Shown piece after piece: positions 32,901 to 41,833 of a DNA stretch of 64,000 nt (the first letter of the stretch is position 1; every line of letters begins with the position of its first letter). The translations under genes and the position numbers were made by a program. The stretch spans positions 23,214,073 through 23,278,072 of the forward strand of contig OZ022241.1 of assembly GCA_963978895.1 (NCBI GenBank), given 5' to 3'. The DNA is from Erpobdella octoculata (Eukaryota > Annelida > Clitellata > Hirudinida > Erpobdellidae). The notes under the pieces were generated by a model. The model did no database searches. It saw only the letters and a list, made by a program, of their open reading frames with translations, and was not told the origin of the DNA.

Positions 32901-33363
32901 GTTGCTTGATGCGGCAAATGACTGGAGGATATCAGCAGACTTAAAAGATGAAGACTGCTTTCCGGAATTAATTCGCAGCAGCGGATTGAGACCGGACATT
33001 GTCGTTTTTTCCAGTTTGGCCAAGATGTTGCTGTTCATCGAATTGACAGTGCCATGGGAAAGCAACATGGAAGCCTCAAATATCTTGAAAGAAGAACGTT
33101 ACAGAATCCTTGCCCAAGTTTTGGAGCGTGCGGGGTATAGAGTCGAGATTTTTCCAGTTGAAGTAGGCGCCAGGGGTTTAGCCGGTCGCTCACTCGTCAA
33201 ATTGCTTGTGGCTCTCGGAATGTCGGGTCGGAAAAAAACTCAAGCTATCAAGAAAATAGCTGAAAGAGCAGAAACAGCTTCTTTTTGGATATGGATGCAA
33301 AGGAATGAAAAAGGAGATAATAAATTTAAACAGCCACTTCTGGCTTCCGTACAACAGTGTTAG
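29929..33363 (+). CDS. RLE non-LTR retrotransposon ORF: zinc fingers, RT, CCHC, restriction-like endonuclease
   Basis: Single protein of a site-specific LINE, here uninterrupted for 1,144 codons. Two N-terminal zinc fingers of type C-x-C-x12-H-x5-C lie at residues 5-26 and 65-86. A basic, helical stretch (SRRQREIEKLKKERKKLRR) lies at ~195-265. RT follows: SAPGPNGIPYLLYK (~343), motif A (VVWLDLANAYG, ~471), motif B (GIAMGCSISP, ~530) and motif C FMDD (~575) rather than YADD. The C-terminal CCHC knuckle (C912, C915, H923, C927) precedes the endonuclease, with RPD (~1021), FIELTVPWE (~1037) and KEERY (~1054) as the PD-(D/E)xK-type core. Zinc fingers bind the target, RLE nicks it and RT copies the RNA at the nick. 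The start given is TTG, at the place where family 2 has ATG; no ATG precedes the first finger. It may still be functional. Confidence 0.9.
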   Translation: MPVLCVCGKSFKTVRGMKVHRTKMGCLPASVRRPLSLSAGSVSSAQEVLEPIHVPQIAFDGGTECVCGRRFKSIRGMNVHKTKMGCQTAINQRSASTKEAGNTSDYAGPEANHSPDKVSDSEADVNSEPKTRIKFPKAIDTSAWSTLDLELTRLLKAQLRENPQLDMKTFSEIIYKKCFDSFGVVQKNPVHTHAAVSRRQREIEKLKKERKKLRRQWRIAEGVEKVGLSELWRDVKNRLRALRAAERLRKKKSEQKKARCKFMENPFCFGKSLLDPPKSGTLRATKQELDDHFRLAFKDPLSDSELPERTDFPEVQLPKVAFDGGEIKMNEVSQFLKKTRNKSAPGPNGIPYLLYKRCPGVQKLLYNRLKIAWRSRCVDREWQKAEGVFIPKEKDSVNINQFRPISLLNVEGKIFFAVLAKRLTDFAIRNEYIDRSVQKGGVPGVPGCIEHSSMIWEAIKRAKQNQLSLHVVWLDLANAYGTVRHQLLWKTLKRHNVPEFLIDVLQQYFRRFRLRLSTSTCSTEWFNLRVGIAMGCSISPILFVLAMQLLLGSIASGVQDVYLGKGIFMPSIKAFMDDTTLILNHCGEMRRILQNFNDLLSWCGMKFKPAKSRSLSLRHGEIDGFVSFSVAGCEIPTIQQEPVKSLGRWYNVSMNDVNRSSIVLQGLVEDLRKINSTELQGKFKVWLVQLVLIPRLLWPLTIYEICLSHVERMEKKMNCCIRKWLGLPPALTTLALYSKPAKLALPFKSLVEEYKISKIRTQLMLDNSSDQCIVNVGPSVGSGKDWTAGRDIREAEGSLQWSEKLGAVQPGRLGLGWFHHVWWSKASSQERTNLIIQDRRRAMELERVQLGAQMSQQGDWTRWEAAVQHSMTWNDLWRYSPIRLSLVIRAMYDQLPTASNLVKWGKLENEACKLCEKTETLIHILSCCPYALAKGRSTWRHNEVLREILGIIKENCRLANSMQLCPRRKVYFLRKGLQHLGRRKASTRRESLLDAANDWRISADLKDEDCFPELIRSSGLRPDIVVFSSLAKMLLFIELTVPWESNMEASNILKEERYRILAQVLERAGYRVEIFPVEVGARGLAGRSLVKLLVALGMSGRKKTQAIKKIAERAETASFWIWMQRNEKGDNKFKQPLLASVQQC

Positions 33364-33758
33364 CTCCTCCTTTGTTTACAAGTTCAGGGACGAAGTCGCG
33401 TTATGGCTGCCGGCGAAAGTTTCGGTTGTTTGCAATAGAAGGAAAGTTGCTGGCGTTTAGAAAATAATCGAAACAATGTTTCCTGCCATTATGGTTTGTG
33501 GTGTTTCTCGTTTGGTGAAAGTGGTGGCATGGCTCGAAGTTCCGGAGGTGAATGTTTCTTTCGGTCTCGGAATCTGGCGGTTTGGTGGATGCTACAGTTA
33601 CTACATGCTCAAGTTCCGGCGTTTGAAAGACAGTTTCTCATCTTGTTACAGTTGCTTGACGGTTTCAAAATGACTTCTTGGTTCTGGTACTTTGAAGATT
33701 TGCCGGTTATCTGGTTCTGGTCGGAAACGGCATGTGATACACAAATTTCGTCAGGGGG

Positions 33759-33831
33759 CGGCCGTCTGATCAACGGTCGTGGCCCGCCCTCCCGTGGTAG
33801 CGTCAGGAAAAGGGCCGAAACGCTGGGAGGG
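33759..33831 (+). promoter_or_regulatory. RLE 3' pseudoknot-like RNA element (family 1, copy 1)
   Basis: Hairpin CGGCCGT/ACGGTCG (33759-33765, 33773-33779). GGCCC (33781-33785) pairs with GGGCC (33812-33816). CCCTCCC (33787-33793) pairs with GGGAGGG (33825-33831). AGCGT (33799-33803) pairs with ACGCT (33820-33824). The GGCCC/GGGCC helix crosses the other two. Copies of the element lie at ~38464-38536, 41606-41678, 45819-45891 and 54131-54200. Confidence 0.78.
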
Positions 33832-33877
33832 TCTTCCTCTGAAGACCTCTGACGAACTTGCTCGAAGAAGAGTTTTT

Positions 33878-33903
33878 CACATACATACATACATACATAC
33901 AAC
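33878..33903. repeat. Short (CATA)n
   Basis: Six CATA units at the 3' end of RLE family 1 copy 1, followed by (AAT)n and PLE-15. Confidence 0.95.
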
Positions 33904-33904
33904 T

Positions 33905-34467
33905 AATAATAATAATAATAAATGTTTTAACTCATCTACAACTTCTGTTAAAAATATGCATGTTAATAGTGCCAATGTTTCTTCAGGTATTTCTTCGTTG
34001 AATGAATGTTTTGTACCAGACGTTTGTGTTTCAAAGGTTATAGATAATGTATGTGATTCTTCTTCCAGTCACGTCCTTGAAGTTGACTGTAATTCCGTTG
34101 TTAAAGGCTTTACTAACTGATCTTAATTATTTAGTTATTACTGTTATTATTATAATTATTTTAATTTAAATATTTTTTATGTTGTTACATATGTATATAA
34201 TGAATTTAAATTTTATTTTAATTGTATTTTAATTCCTTTCAATTAGTTGTATCTTTTACCATTTAGTCACTGCATTTTATTTTAAAAAAGTTAAACGGCT
34301 CTGATGATGGCAAAAAATTGCCGAAATAGATCTATTAGCCTATAAGATTATGGAGTTTGTGTTTGATAATAAATTATTTTTAAACCGATTTAGAGTATTG
34401 GAAAAAATTAAAAATAAAATCGGTTCAGCCAAGTGCGCCACTTTTTTCAATCGGGTTTGCCTAAAAA
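33905..34467 (+). mobile_element. PLE-15 tail and 3' region
   Basis: A plus-strand open frame (33950-34120; VSSGISSLNECFVPDV..., stop at 34120) has the polar composition of PLE tails but lacks the NITxRRR ending. An AT-rich 3' region follows with an intact hammerhead (34297-34340). The remnant of the N-terminal peptide region (AAGTGCGCCACTTTTTTCAA) then ends at (TA)n at 34468. Confidence 0.65.
34297..34340 (+). ncRNA. Minimal hammerhead ribozyme (PLE type)
   Basis: Stem I GGCT/AGCC, canonical core CTGATGA, extra U, strong stem II GGCAA-AAAA-TTGCC, GAAA, stem III palindrome ATAGATCTAT, cleavage-site U. This is the clearest example in the window. Confidence 0.9.
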
Positions 34468-34518
34468 TTTATATATATATATATATATATATAAATATGT
34501 GTGTGTGTGTGTGTGTGT

Positions 34519-35885
34519 AAACTTGAAAATGAAGCCTTCCAGCTGTGCTGCAAAAAAAAGACTCTAGTTATTGTTTTCTCATGTTGCCCATGCTTCGACG
34601 AAGAGAAAGTACATGTGGCACCACAGTGGGGTTCTGAGGGAGATACTGGACATCATCAAGAAAACTTGCAGTTGTGCCTCAGAAAAAAGTTTACATCCTG
34701 AGAAAAGGTTTGCGCAGCACTTGGGCGCACAAAAGCAATTCCGAGTAGAGAATTGTTGCTTGATGTGGCAAATAACTGGAAGATTTCAGCTGACTTAAAA
34801 GATGAAATAGTTCGCAACAGTGGGTTGAGACCGGACATTTTCATTTTTTCCGGTCTGGCCTAAACGTTGCTGTTCATCGAACTGACGGTGCCATGGAAGA
34901 GTAATATAGAAGCTTCAAATATTTTGAAATAAGAAAGATACAGAGTCTTGCCCAAGATTTGGAGCATCGCGTAATATAGAGCCAAGATTTTCCGGTTGAA
35001 GTATGCGCCAGGGGCTTGGCCGGACATTCGCTTATCAAATTGATTGTGGCTTTCGGAATTTTGGTCCGAGAAAGACTCAAGCTATCAAGAAAACAGCTAA
35101 AAGAGCAGAAACAGCTTCTTTTTTATATGGACGCAAAGTAATGGGAAAGGAGATAATAAATATAAACAGCCACTTTTGGCTTCCGTACTACAGTGGTTAA
35201 CTTCTCCTTTGTTGATAAGTTCAAGGATGAAGTTGCGTTATGGCTGATGGCAAAAGTTTTGGTTGTTTGTAGATGAAAGAAAGTTACCGGGGTTTGAAAA
35301 ATAATCGAAAAATTGTTTTCTGGCATGTTGGTTCAGGTTTTTCGGTTGCCGAAAGTGGTGACATGGTTCGAGGTTTTCGAGGTAAAAGTTTCTCTTGGTC
35401 TTGGTATCTGGCGGTTTTTGGTGGATACTGCTTGCTCAAGTTCCGGCGTTTGGAAGAAAGTTTTTTCATTTTGTTGTTTGACGGTTTCAAAAAGATATCA
35501 TGGTTCTGGTGGTGGAAGATTTGCCGATTATCTTGTTCTGGTTTTTGTTCTTGATGAAAACGGCATTTGGTAAACAGATTTTTTCAGGGGGAGGCCTCTG
35601 ATCAACGGTCGTGTCCCGCCCTTCCGTGGTAGCGTAAGGAAAAAGGCTGAAACGCGGGGAAGGTCTTCCTCTGAAAAACTCAGACGAGGTGCTGGTGACA
35701 ATGCGGTAGAGCGTTCGCCTGTCAATCGTTAGGTCGGCAGTTCGAGCCTCACCTAGTCACCAGCCTAATGGGGGTTAGGTGCCTATAAATGGCTGCTTCT
35801 AGCGCTCCTGCGTGGCCTAGAAGTCGAAGGACTAGCGCCACGTTAAACAATGTTCAAAAAAATTGCTCAAAGAAGATTCTTCACA
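34519..35885 (+). pseudogene. RLE family 1, copy D: old decayed 3' part
   Basis: It aligns by eye with copy 1 from the CCHC knuckle onward (AACTTGAAAATGAAGCCTTCC), through the RPDI and VPW regions of the endonuclease, and into the 3' UTR. It carries many substitutions, small deletions and stops, and is clearly older than the other family 1 copies. A (TG)n sits at its 5' edge. Its 3' end, split by a SINE at 35690-35860, reads TTGCTCAAAGAAGATTCTTCACA before (CATA)n, showing that the same target was used long ago. Confidence 0.82.
35690..35860 (+). mobile_element. tRNA-derived SINE
   Basis: The head is tRNA-like. GCTGGTGAC (35691-35699) pairs perfectly with GTCACCAGC (35756-35764). A GCGGTAGAGCG A-box region is followed by CGCCTGTCAA, an anticodon-loop-like GTC (Asp-like), and box B AGTTCGAGCC (35739-35748). 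The T-stem is imperfect and three extra bases precede the acceptor's 3' strand, so it is not a functional tRNA. A ~95-bp body follows, ending GCGCCACGTTAAACAATGTTCAAAAAAA. It interrupts RLE copy D. Confidence 0.72.
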
Positions 35886-36171
35886 TTATATGCATACATA
35901 TATACATACATACATACATACATACATACATACATACATACATACATACATACATACATACATACATACATACATACATACATACATACATACATACGTA
36001 CATACGTACATACGTACATACGTACATACGTACATACGTACATACGTACATACGTACATACATCATAAATACATACATAAATACATACATACACATACAC
36101 ACGCACACGCACACACACACACGCACACACACACACACGAACACACACATACATACATACATACATACATA
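35886..36171. repeat. (CATA)n, (CATACGTA)n and CACA variants
   Basis: Tetranucleotide tract with a homogenised CATACGTA sub-block (35995-36060). Confidence 0.96.
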
Positions 36172-36316
36172 CAGGGGCGCTGAGGGGGGGTTTGGGAGGC
36201 AAATGCTTCCTCGCAAAGCTAGTGGGGAAAAATTCCCTTCCCCCCTGAGCTTTAGTTTTACGGTTGAAAAAGTTTCAGATGTGTAGCCGATTTAAACAAC
36301 AGAGCCATTTCCATTT

Positions 36317-36930
36317 ATGCAGCAATTGCCGTTGTTCAAACCTAAAACTCTCTTTAGTGATAATTATATAAACAGTTCTGACATTGATATGATTTGCGAA
36401 CTTTATGGACCTGACGCCAATGTAGTCGCAGCTGAACTGTCAAGCTTCAAAACAACGTTCTGTCTTCTGACACAAAATAACACTACTACTAAGACTGATG
36501 ATCTCGTACAAAAAGGTTGCGATTATTAAGGGCAATTTAATAATGAAAAATACCACATTGAAGCTGCTGATGTTAAGTCTGACATTGGCAACAAGAATGT
36601 CATCATGACAGAAAATGACGCAAAACTGAGCGAAGAACAGCAGTGGCAACGATATGCATTAACGAAACCATTGCAAATGCTTTCTGAATTATCTGGCTTT
36701 CCAAATTTGTGCTGTCTGTAGAGCATCTTTGCTTGTCTTACAGTTTCCAATGTCTCAGCTGAAAGGGCTTTAAGTAAACTGAAGATCATCAAAAATATAT
36801 TTCGCTCATCATTATCAGATGATTATTTGTCAGCCCTCATGATAATATCATCATAAAAAGACTTGCTTGTACAGTTAAGAAATGATGAAATTATTTCTCG
36901 TGTTGCTTGTGCTAGTCCCGAAAATGCCTA
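36317..36930 (+). pseudogene. hAT transposase remnant
   Basis: Plus-strand codons around 36735-36855 read VSNVSAERALSKLKIIKNIF then RSSLSDDYLSALMI. This matches the C-terminal dimerisation segment of hAT transposases ((C/V)SAERxFS.LK.IK...R..M...RL..L). An upstream open piece (36317-36529) may be more of the protein. The catalytic core is absent or unrecognisable, with stops at 36527 and ~36854. It would have mediated cut-and-paste transposition. Confidence 0.75.
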
Positions 36931-37044
36931 ATTTTATTCACAATGATGTAATTTTTTAAATAAATATTGAAAAAAACTTATAATTTTACTGGTATTTGGA
37001 TGTGGCCATATTGTCAATTTGCAGGTAATTTTTAGAAAGATGCA

Positions 37045-37618
37045 CAGGGCCGCAACTAGGGGGGCCAAATCGGAGGGTCTTGCAATTTTTTTTATAAATT
37101 CGACGAGTTTTTTTGGAAAGAAGGGGGGGTGCTACATTTATTCATTAATTTATTTATTTTACAGTTGCTTTAACTGGTTTGAGACTGAGTTTGACTATCG
37201 TCAGTTTGCAGTCTATATTTTCTATCATTAATAAATTCATAAAAATAAAGATACCAAAAAAGACTGCAGACTTAAGATAGTCACAAAAATGTTTCGCCTG
37301 CGGCGGGCTTTCTTTTTTCATTTTATTTGAGCAAGCCCCCCAGGCCTAATCGGAGGACCCTGCAATTTTTCCAAATATTAGCGGTTTTTTTTTTAGATGG
37401 AGGTGTCACATTTATTCCTAAACTTATTTTTTTTACAATTGGTTTAACTGGTTTGAGACTGAGTTTGCAGCCTTTCTTTTCTTTCATTAATAAATTATTA
37501 AAGATTTCAAAAGAGACTGCAGACTAAAAATAGTCAAAAAAATGTTTTGCTTGCGGCGGGTTTTTTTCCACTTTTTCACACTTGAGCCCCCCAGCATTTT
37601 CTCCTGGTTGCGCCCCTG
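37045..37618. mobile_element. Nested hAT-type MITE with internal duplication
   Basis: The terminal inverted repeats CAGGGCCGCAACTAGGGG and (reverse of the right end) CAGGGGCGCAACCAGGAG match at 15 of 18. Flanks AAGATGCA and AGTATGCA match at 6 of 8, the hAT target size. Inside, a ~265-bp segment (CCAAATCGGAGG...GCGGCGGGCTT) is present twice in tandem. Confidence 0.72.
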
Positions 37619-37752
37619 AGTATGCACGCTTAATATCTATTTTTAGTTTAAGCATACATTCACGACCGAGAGAAGACGGGGTAAAAAAAGAGAGAGAAGA
37701 TAAAAAAGGGAGGGGGAGTCTGCCTCCAGCTGCCAGGGGGATGGGCGCCACT

Positions 37753-38107
37753 GCATACATACATATATACATACATACATACATACATGCCTACATGCAT
37801 ATATGCCTACATACATACATACATACACACACATACACACATACACACACCCATACACACATACACACATGCACGCATACACGCATACACGCATACACGC
37901 ATACACGCATACACGCACACACGAACACACGCACACACGCACACACGCACACACCCACAAACACACATACACACAAACATACATACATACATACATACAT
38001 ACATACATACATACATACATACATACATACATACATACATACATACATACATACATACATACATACATACATACATACATACATACATACATACATACAT
38101 ACATACA

Positions 38108-38140
<33 letters not shown>

Positions 38141-38160
38141 GTATGTATGTATGTATGTAT
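37753..38160. repeat. (CATA)n with CACA/CGCA variants, ending in inverted (TATG)n
   Basis: About 400 bp. The last ~25 bases switch to TATG, the mirror orientation, at a palindromic centre near 38138. Confidence 0.95.
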
Positions 38161-38585
38161 GTAAACACCACAAACCATAATGTTTCCTGCCATTATGGTT
38201 TGTGGTGTTTCTCGTTTGGTGAAAGTGGTGGCATGGCTCGAAGTTCCGGAGGTGAATGTTTCTTTCGGTCTCGGAATCTGGCGGTTTGGTGGATACTACA
38301 GTTACTACATGCTCAAGTTCCGGCGTTTTGAAAGACAGTTTCTCATCTTGTTACAGTTGCTTGACGGTTTCAAAATGACTTCTTGGTTCTGGTACTTTGA
38401 AGATTTGCCGGTTATCTGGTTCTGGTCGGAAACGGCATGTGATACACAAATTTCGTCAGGGGGCGGCCGTCTGATCAACGGTCGTGGCCCGCCCTCCCGT
38501 GGTAGCGTCAGGAAAAGGGCCGAAACGCTGGAAGGGTCTTCCTCTGAAGACCTCTGACGAACTTGCTCGAAGAAGAGTTTTCACA
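38161..38585 (+). mobile_element. RLE family 1 3'-UTR fragment, first member of tandem array
   Basis: It matches 33477-33877 of copy 1 (3' UTR only). Its 5' edge is a fold-back: 20 bases AACACCACAAACCATAATG are the inverse of the fragment's own start. It ends TTTTCACATACA directly at the 5' end of unit A. It carries the pseudoknot element at ~38464-38536. Confidence 0.85.
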
Positions 38586-41500
38586 TACATTTCATTGGTA
38601 TTAGCCATCGGACACTCAGGAAAGACTGAGGGGCGCTCGGGGAAGACCGAGTGGCACCGGGAAAGACCGGAGACATCTTGGAGAGACAAGAACTACGGGT
38701 GTCTTTGCCTGGCTAGCCGGGGCACATTTCCGTCTTCGCCTGCTACATCTACAACAAAAGAATTATGCCCCCAGAGCTCTTACCGAAAGGGGGGGGAGAA
38801 TGATGAGCTCATCAATGGACTACAGGATGATGAACCGTTATACAAGAGATGTCCAGGCGTGCAAAAGCTGCTCTACAACCGTTTAAAGATTGCATGGCGA
38901 TCTAGATGCGTAGATAGGGAATGGCAGAAGGCGGAGGGAGTTTTCATCCCCAAAGAAAAAGATTCGGTCAATATCAACCAATTCCGACCAATCTCACTTT
39001 TGAACGTGGAGGGAAAAATATTTTTCGCTGTTCTGGCCAAGAGGCTCACGGATTTTGCAATTCGTAATGAGTACATTGAAAGATCCGTGCAGAAAGGAGG
39101 AGTCCCAGGAGTACCGGGATGTATCGAGCACTCATCCATGATTTGGGAGGCCATCAAAAGAGCAAGACAAAACCAACTCAGCCTGCATGTGGTCTGGCTT
39201 GATTTAGCAAACGCGTACGGGACTGTTCGCCATCAATTGCTCTGGAAGACACTCAAAAGGCACAATGTTCCAGAATTCCTCATCGATGTTCTGCAACTAT
39301 ATTTTCGCCGTTTTAAGCTACGTCTGTCAACATCGACGTGCTCCACAGAGTGGTTCAACTTGCGGGTCGGAATTGCTATGGGGTGTTCAATTTCTCCCAT
39401 CCTATTTGTTCTGGCTATGCAATTATTGCTCGGTTCGATTGCATCTTGGGTTCAGGATGTTTACCTGGGAAAAGGAATTTTCATGCCATCCATAAAAGCC
39501 TTCATGGACGACACTACTCTTATCTTGAATCACTGCGGCGAAATGCGCCGTATTCTTCAAAATTTCAACGACTTGTCCTGGTGTGGAATGAAGTTCAAGC
39601 CAGCCAAATCGAGAAGCCTTTCTTTGCGACATGGAGAGATTGATAGTTTTGTCTCATTCTCGGTGGCTGGTTGCGAAATCCCAACAATCCAGCAAGAGCC
39701 TGTGAAAAGCTTGGGAAGATGGTACAACGTCTCCATGAATGATGTGAGTCAGAGCAGCATCATTTTGCAGGGCTTGGTTGAGGACCTGAGGAAAATCAAT
39801 TCAACCGAGCTGCAGGGAAGGTTCAAGGTGTGGCTGGTACAGTTTGTTTTGATACCGAGGTTGCAATGGCCATTAACAATTTATGAGATATGTTTATCTC
39901 ACGTGGAGCGAATGGAAAAGAAAATGAACTGCTGTATTCGGAAATGGCTAGGACTTCCACCGGCGTTAACAACTTTAGCTCTATATAGTAAGACAGCTAA
40001 GTTAGCTCTTCCATTCAAGTCCCTAGTAGAAGAGTACAAGATTAGCAAGATACGGACACAGTTGATGCTGGACAACTCTTCAGACCAATGTATCGTGAAT
40101 GTGGGTGCATCAGTTGGATCGGGAAAAGGCTGGACTGCAGGGAGGGACATCCGTGAAGCCGAGGGATCTTTGCAATGGTCTGAAAAGCTCGGAGCAGTGC
40201 AACCAGGACGGCTCGGTCTGGGTTGGTTCCATCATGTGTGGTGGTCTAAGGCCTCGTCGCAGGAAAGGACAAACCTGATTATTCAAGACAGAAGGCGAGC
40301 AATGGAGTTGGAAAGAGTGCAGCTAGGTGCTCAGATGTCGCAACATGGCGATTGGACTAGATGGGAGGCGGCAGTTCAACATTCGATGACATGGAATGAT
40401 CTGTGGCGTTACTCGCCCATCCGCCTATCTTTCGTGATTAGAGCGATGTATGATCAACTGCCGACAGCTTCGAACTTAGTGAAGTGGGGAAAGCTTGAAA
40501 ATGAAGCTTGCAGGCTGTGTGAGAAAACAGAAACTCTGATTCATATTCTCTCATGTTCTCCGTATGCTTTGGCAAAGGGAAGATACACGTGGCGCCACAA
40601 TGAGGTTCTAAGAGAGATACTGGGCATTATCAAGGAGAACTGCAGACTAGCCAATTCAATGCAGTTGTGCCCCAGAAGAAAAGTTTATTTCTTGAGAGAA
40701 GGCTTGCAGCACTTGGGCCGCAGAAAGGCAAGTACGAGAAAAGAATCGCTGCTTGATGCGGCAAATGACTGGAGGATATCAGCAGACTTAAAAGATGAAG
40801 ACTGCTTTCCGGAATTGGTTCGCAGCAGCGGAATGAGACCGGACATTGTCATTTTTCCAGTTTGGCCAAGACGTTGCTGTTCATCGAACTAACAGTGCCA
40901 TGGGAAAGCAACATGGAAGCCTCAAATATCTTGAAAGAAGAACGTTACAGAATCCTTGCCCAAGATTTGGAGCGTGCGGGGTATAGAGTCGAGATTTTTC
41001 CAGTTGAAGTAGGCGCCAGGGGTTTAGCCGGTTGCTCACTCGTCAAATTGCTTGTGGCTCTTGGAATTTCGGGTCGAAAAAAAAACTCAAGCTATCAAGA
41101 AAATAGCTGAAAGAGCAGAAACAGCTTCTTTTTGGATATGGATGCAAAGGAATGAAAAAGGAGATAATAAATTTAAACAGCCGCTTCTGGCTTCCGTACA
41201 ACAGTGTTAGCTCCTCCTTTGTTTACAAGTTCAGGGACGAAGTCGCGTTATGGCTGCCGGCGAAAGTTTCGGTTGTTTGCAATAGAAGGAAAGTTGCTGG
41301 CGTTTAGAAAATAATCGAAACAATGTTTCCTGCCATTATGGTTTGTGGTGTTTCTCGCTTGGTGAAAGTGGTGGCATGGCTCGAAGTTCCGGAGGTGAAT
41401 GTTTCTTTTGGTTTCGGAATCTGGCGGTTTGGTGGATACTACAGTTACTACATGCTCAAGTTCCGGCGTTTGAAAGACAGTTTCTCATCTTGTTACAGTT

Positions 41501-41725
41501 GCTTGACGGTTTCAAAATGACTTCTTGGTTCTGGTACTTTGAAGATTTGCCGGTTATCTGGTTCTGGTCGGAAACGGCATGTGATACACAAATTTCGTCA
41601 GGGGGCGGCCGTCTGATCAACGGTCGTGGCCCGCCCTCCCGTGGTAGCGTCAGGAAAAGGGCCGAAACGCTGGGAGGGTCTTCCTCTGAAGACCTCTGAC
41701 GAACTTGCTCGAAGAAGAGTTTTCA
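38586..41725 (+). pseudogene. RLE family 1, unit A: internal deletion and frameshifts
   Basis: Unit A has a complete 5' end (four-hairpin array) and 3' UTR. About 1,084 bp are missing relative to copy 1: the text jumps from GATGATGAACCG to TTATACAAGAGATG, removing both zinc fingers, the basic region and the start of RT, yet keeping the frame. RT motifs A (VVWLDLANAYG), B and FMDD remain. One residue is lost beside DLSWCG. In the endonuclease a T is lost from a T-run (~40855), shifting the frame after RPDIVIF, and an A is gained at ~41077. It is non-autonomous at best. Unit B follows with no spacer. Confidence 0.88.
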
Positions 41726-41756
41726 CACACATTTCATGGGCATTAGCCATCGGACA

Positions 41757-41833
41757 CTCAGGAAAGACTGAGGGGCGCTCAGGGAAGACCGAGTGGCACC
41801 GGGAAAGACCGGAGACATCTTGGAGAGACAAGA
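41757..41833 (+). promoter_or_regulatory. Tandem GAAAGA-loop hairpin array (family 1)
   Basis: Four consecutive stem-loops every 20-21 nt: CTCAG-GAAAGA-CTGAG (41757-41772); CTCAG-GGAAGA-CCGAG (41778-41793; unit A has the fully paired CTCGG); CCGG-GAAAGA-CCGG (41799-41812); TCTTG-GAGAGA-CAAGA (41818-41833). Unit A repeats them at ~38614-38692. Confidence 0.8.

Larger units (their letters stand above)
29738..33877 (+). mobile_element. RLE family 1, copy 1 (slightly 5'-truncated, coding intact)
   Basis: Non-LTR retrotransposon of the R2/Hero-like RLE group. Homology to units A and B begins at CATCTTGGAGAGACAAG (29738). The copy therefore lacks the first ~100 bases, including three of the four 5' hairpins. 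38 unexplained bases separate it from (CATA)n. The 3' UTR (33364-33877) carries the pseudoknot-like element and ends TTTTTCACA followed by CATA. Confidence 0.88.
36172..37752 (+). mobile_element. hAT transposon inserted in (CATA)n
   Basis: The left end CAGGGGCGCT (36172) and right end ending GGCGCCACTG (37752) form imperfect inverted repeats (9 of 10). Both are flanked by CATACATA, an 8-bp duplication, though trivial within a CATA repeat. The interior holds a decayed hAT transposase and a nested MITE. 37619-37752 is the right subterminal part. Confidence 0.65.

Noticed and set aside
33766..33820. CTGATCAA...GAAAC of the same element as a hammerhead
   Set aside because: The core would need CTGANGA; the catalytic G is C here, and the helix preceding GAAA crosses others instead of forming stem II.
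33759..33831. RLE 3' element as an HDV-like ribozyme, as in R2 elements
   Set aside because: The order of helices does not match the nested double pseudoknot of HDV-like ribozymes, and no P4 hairpin lies between the crossing strands.
35691..35764. Functional tRNA-Asp gene
   Set aside because: The T-stem has mismatches, three extra bases sit before the acceptor strand, and a SINE-like body with an A-run follows.
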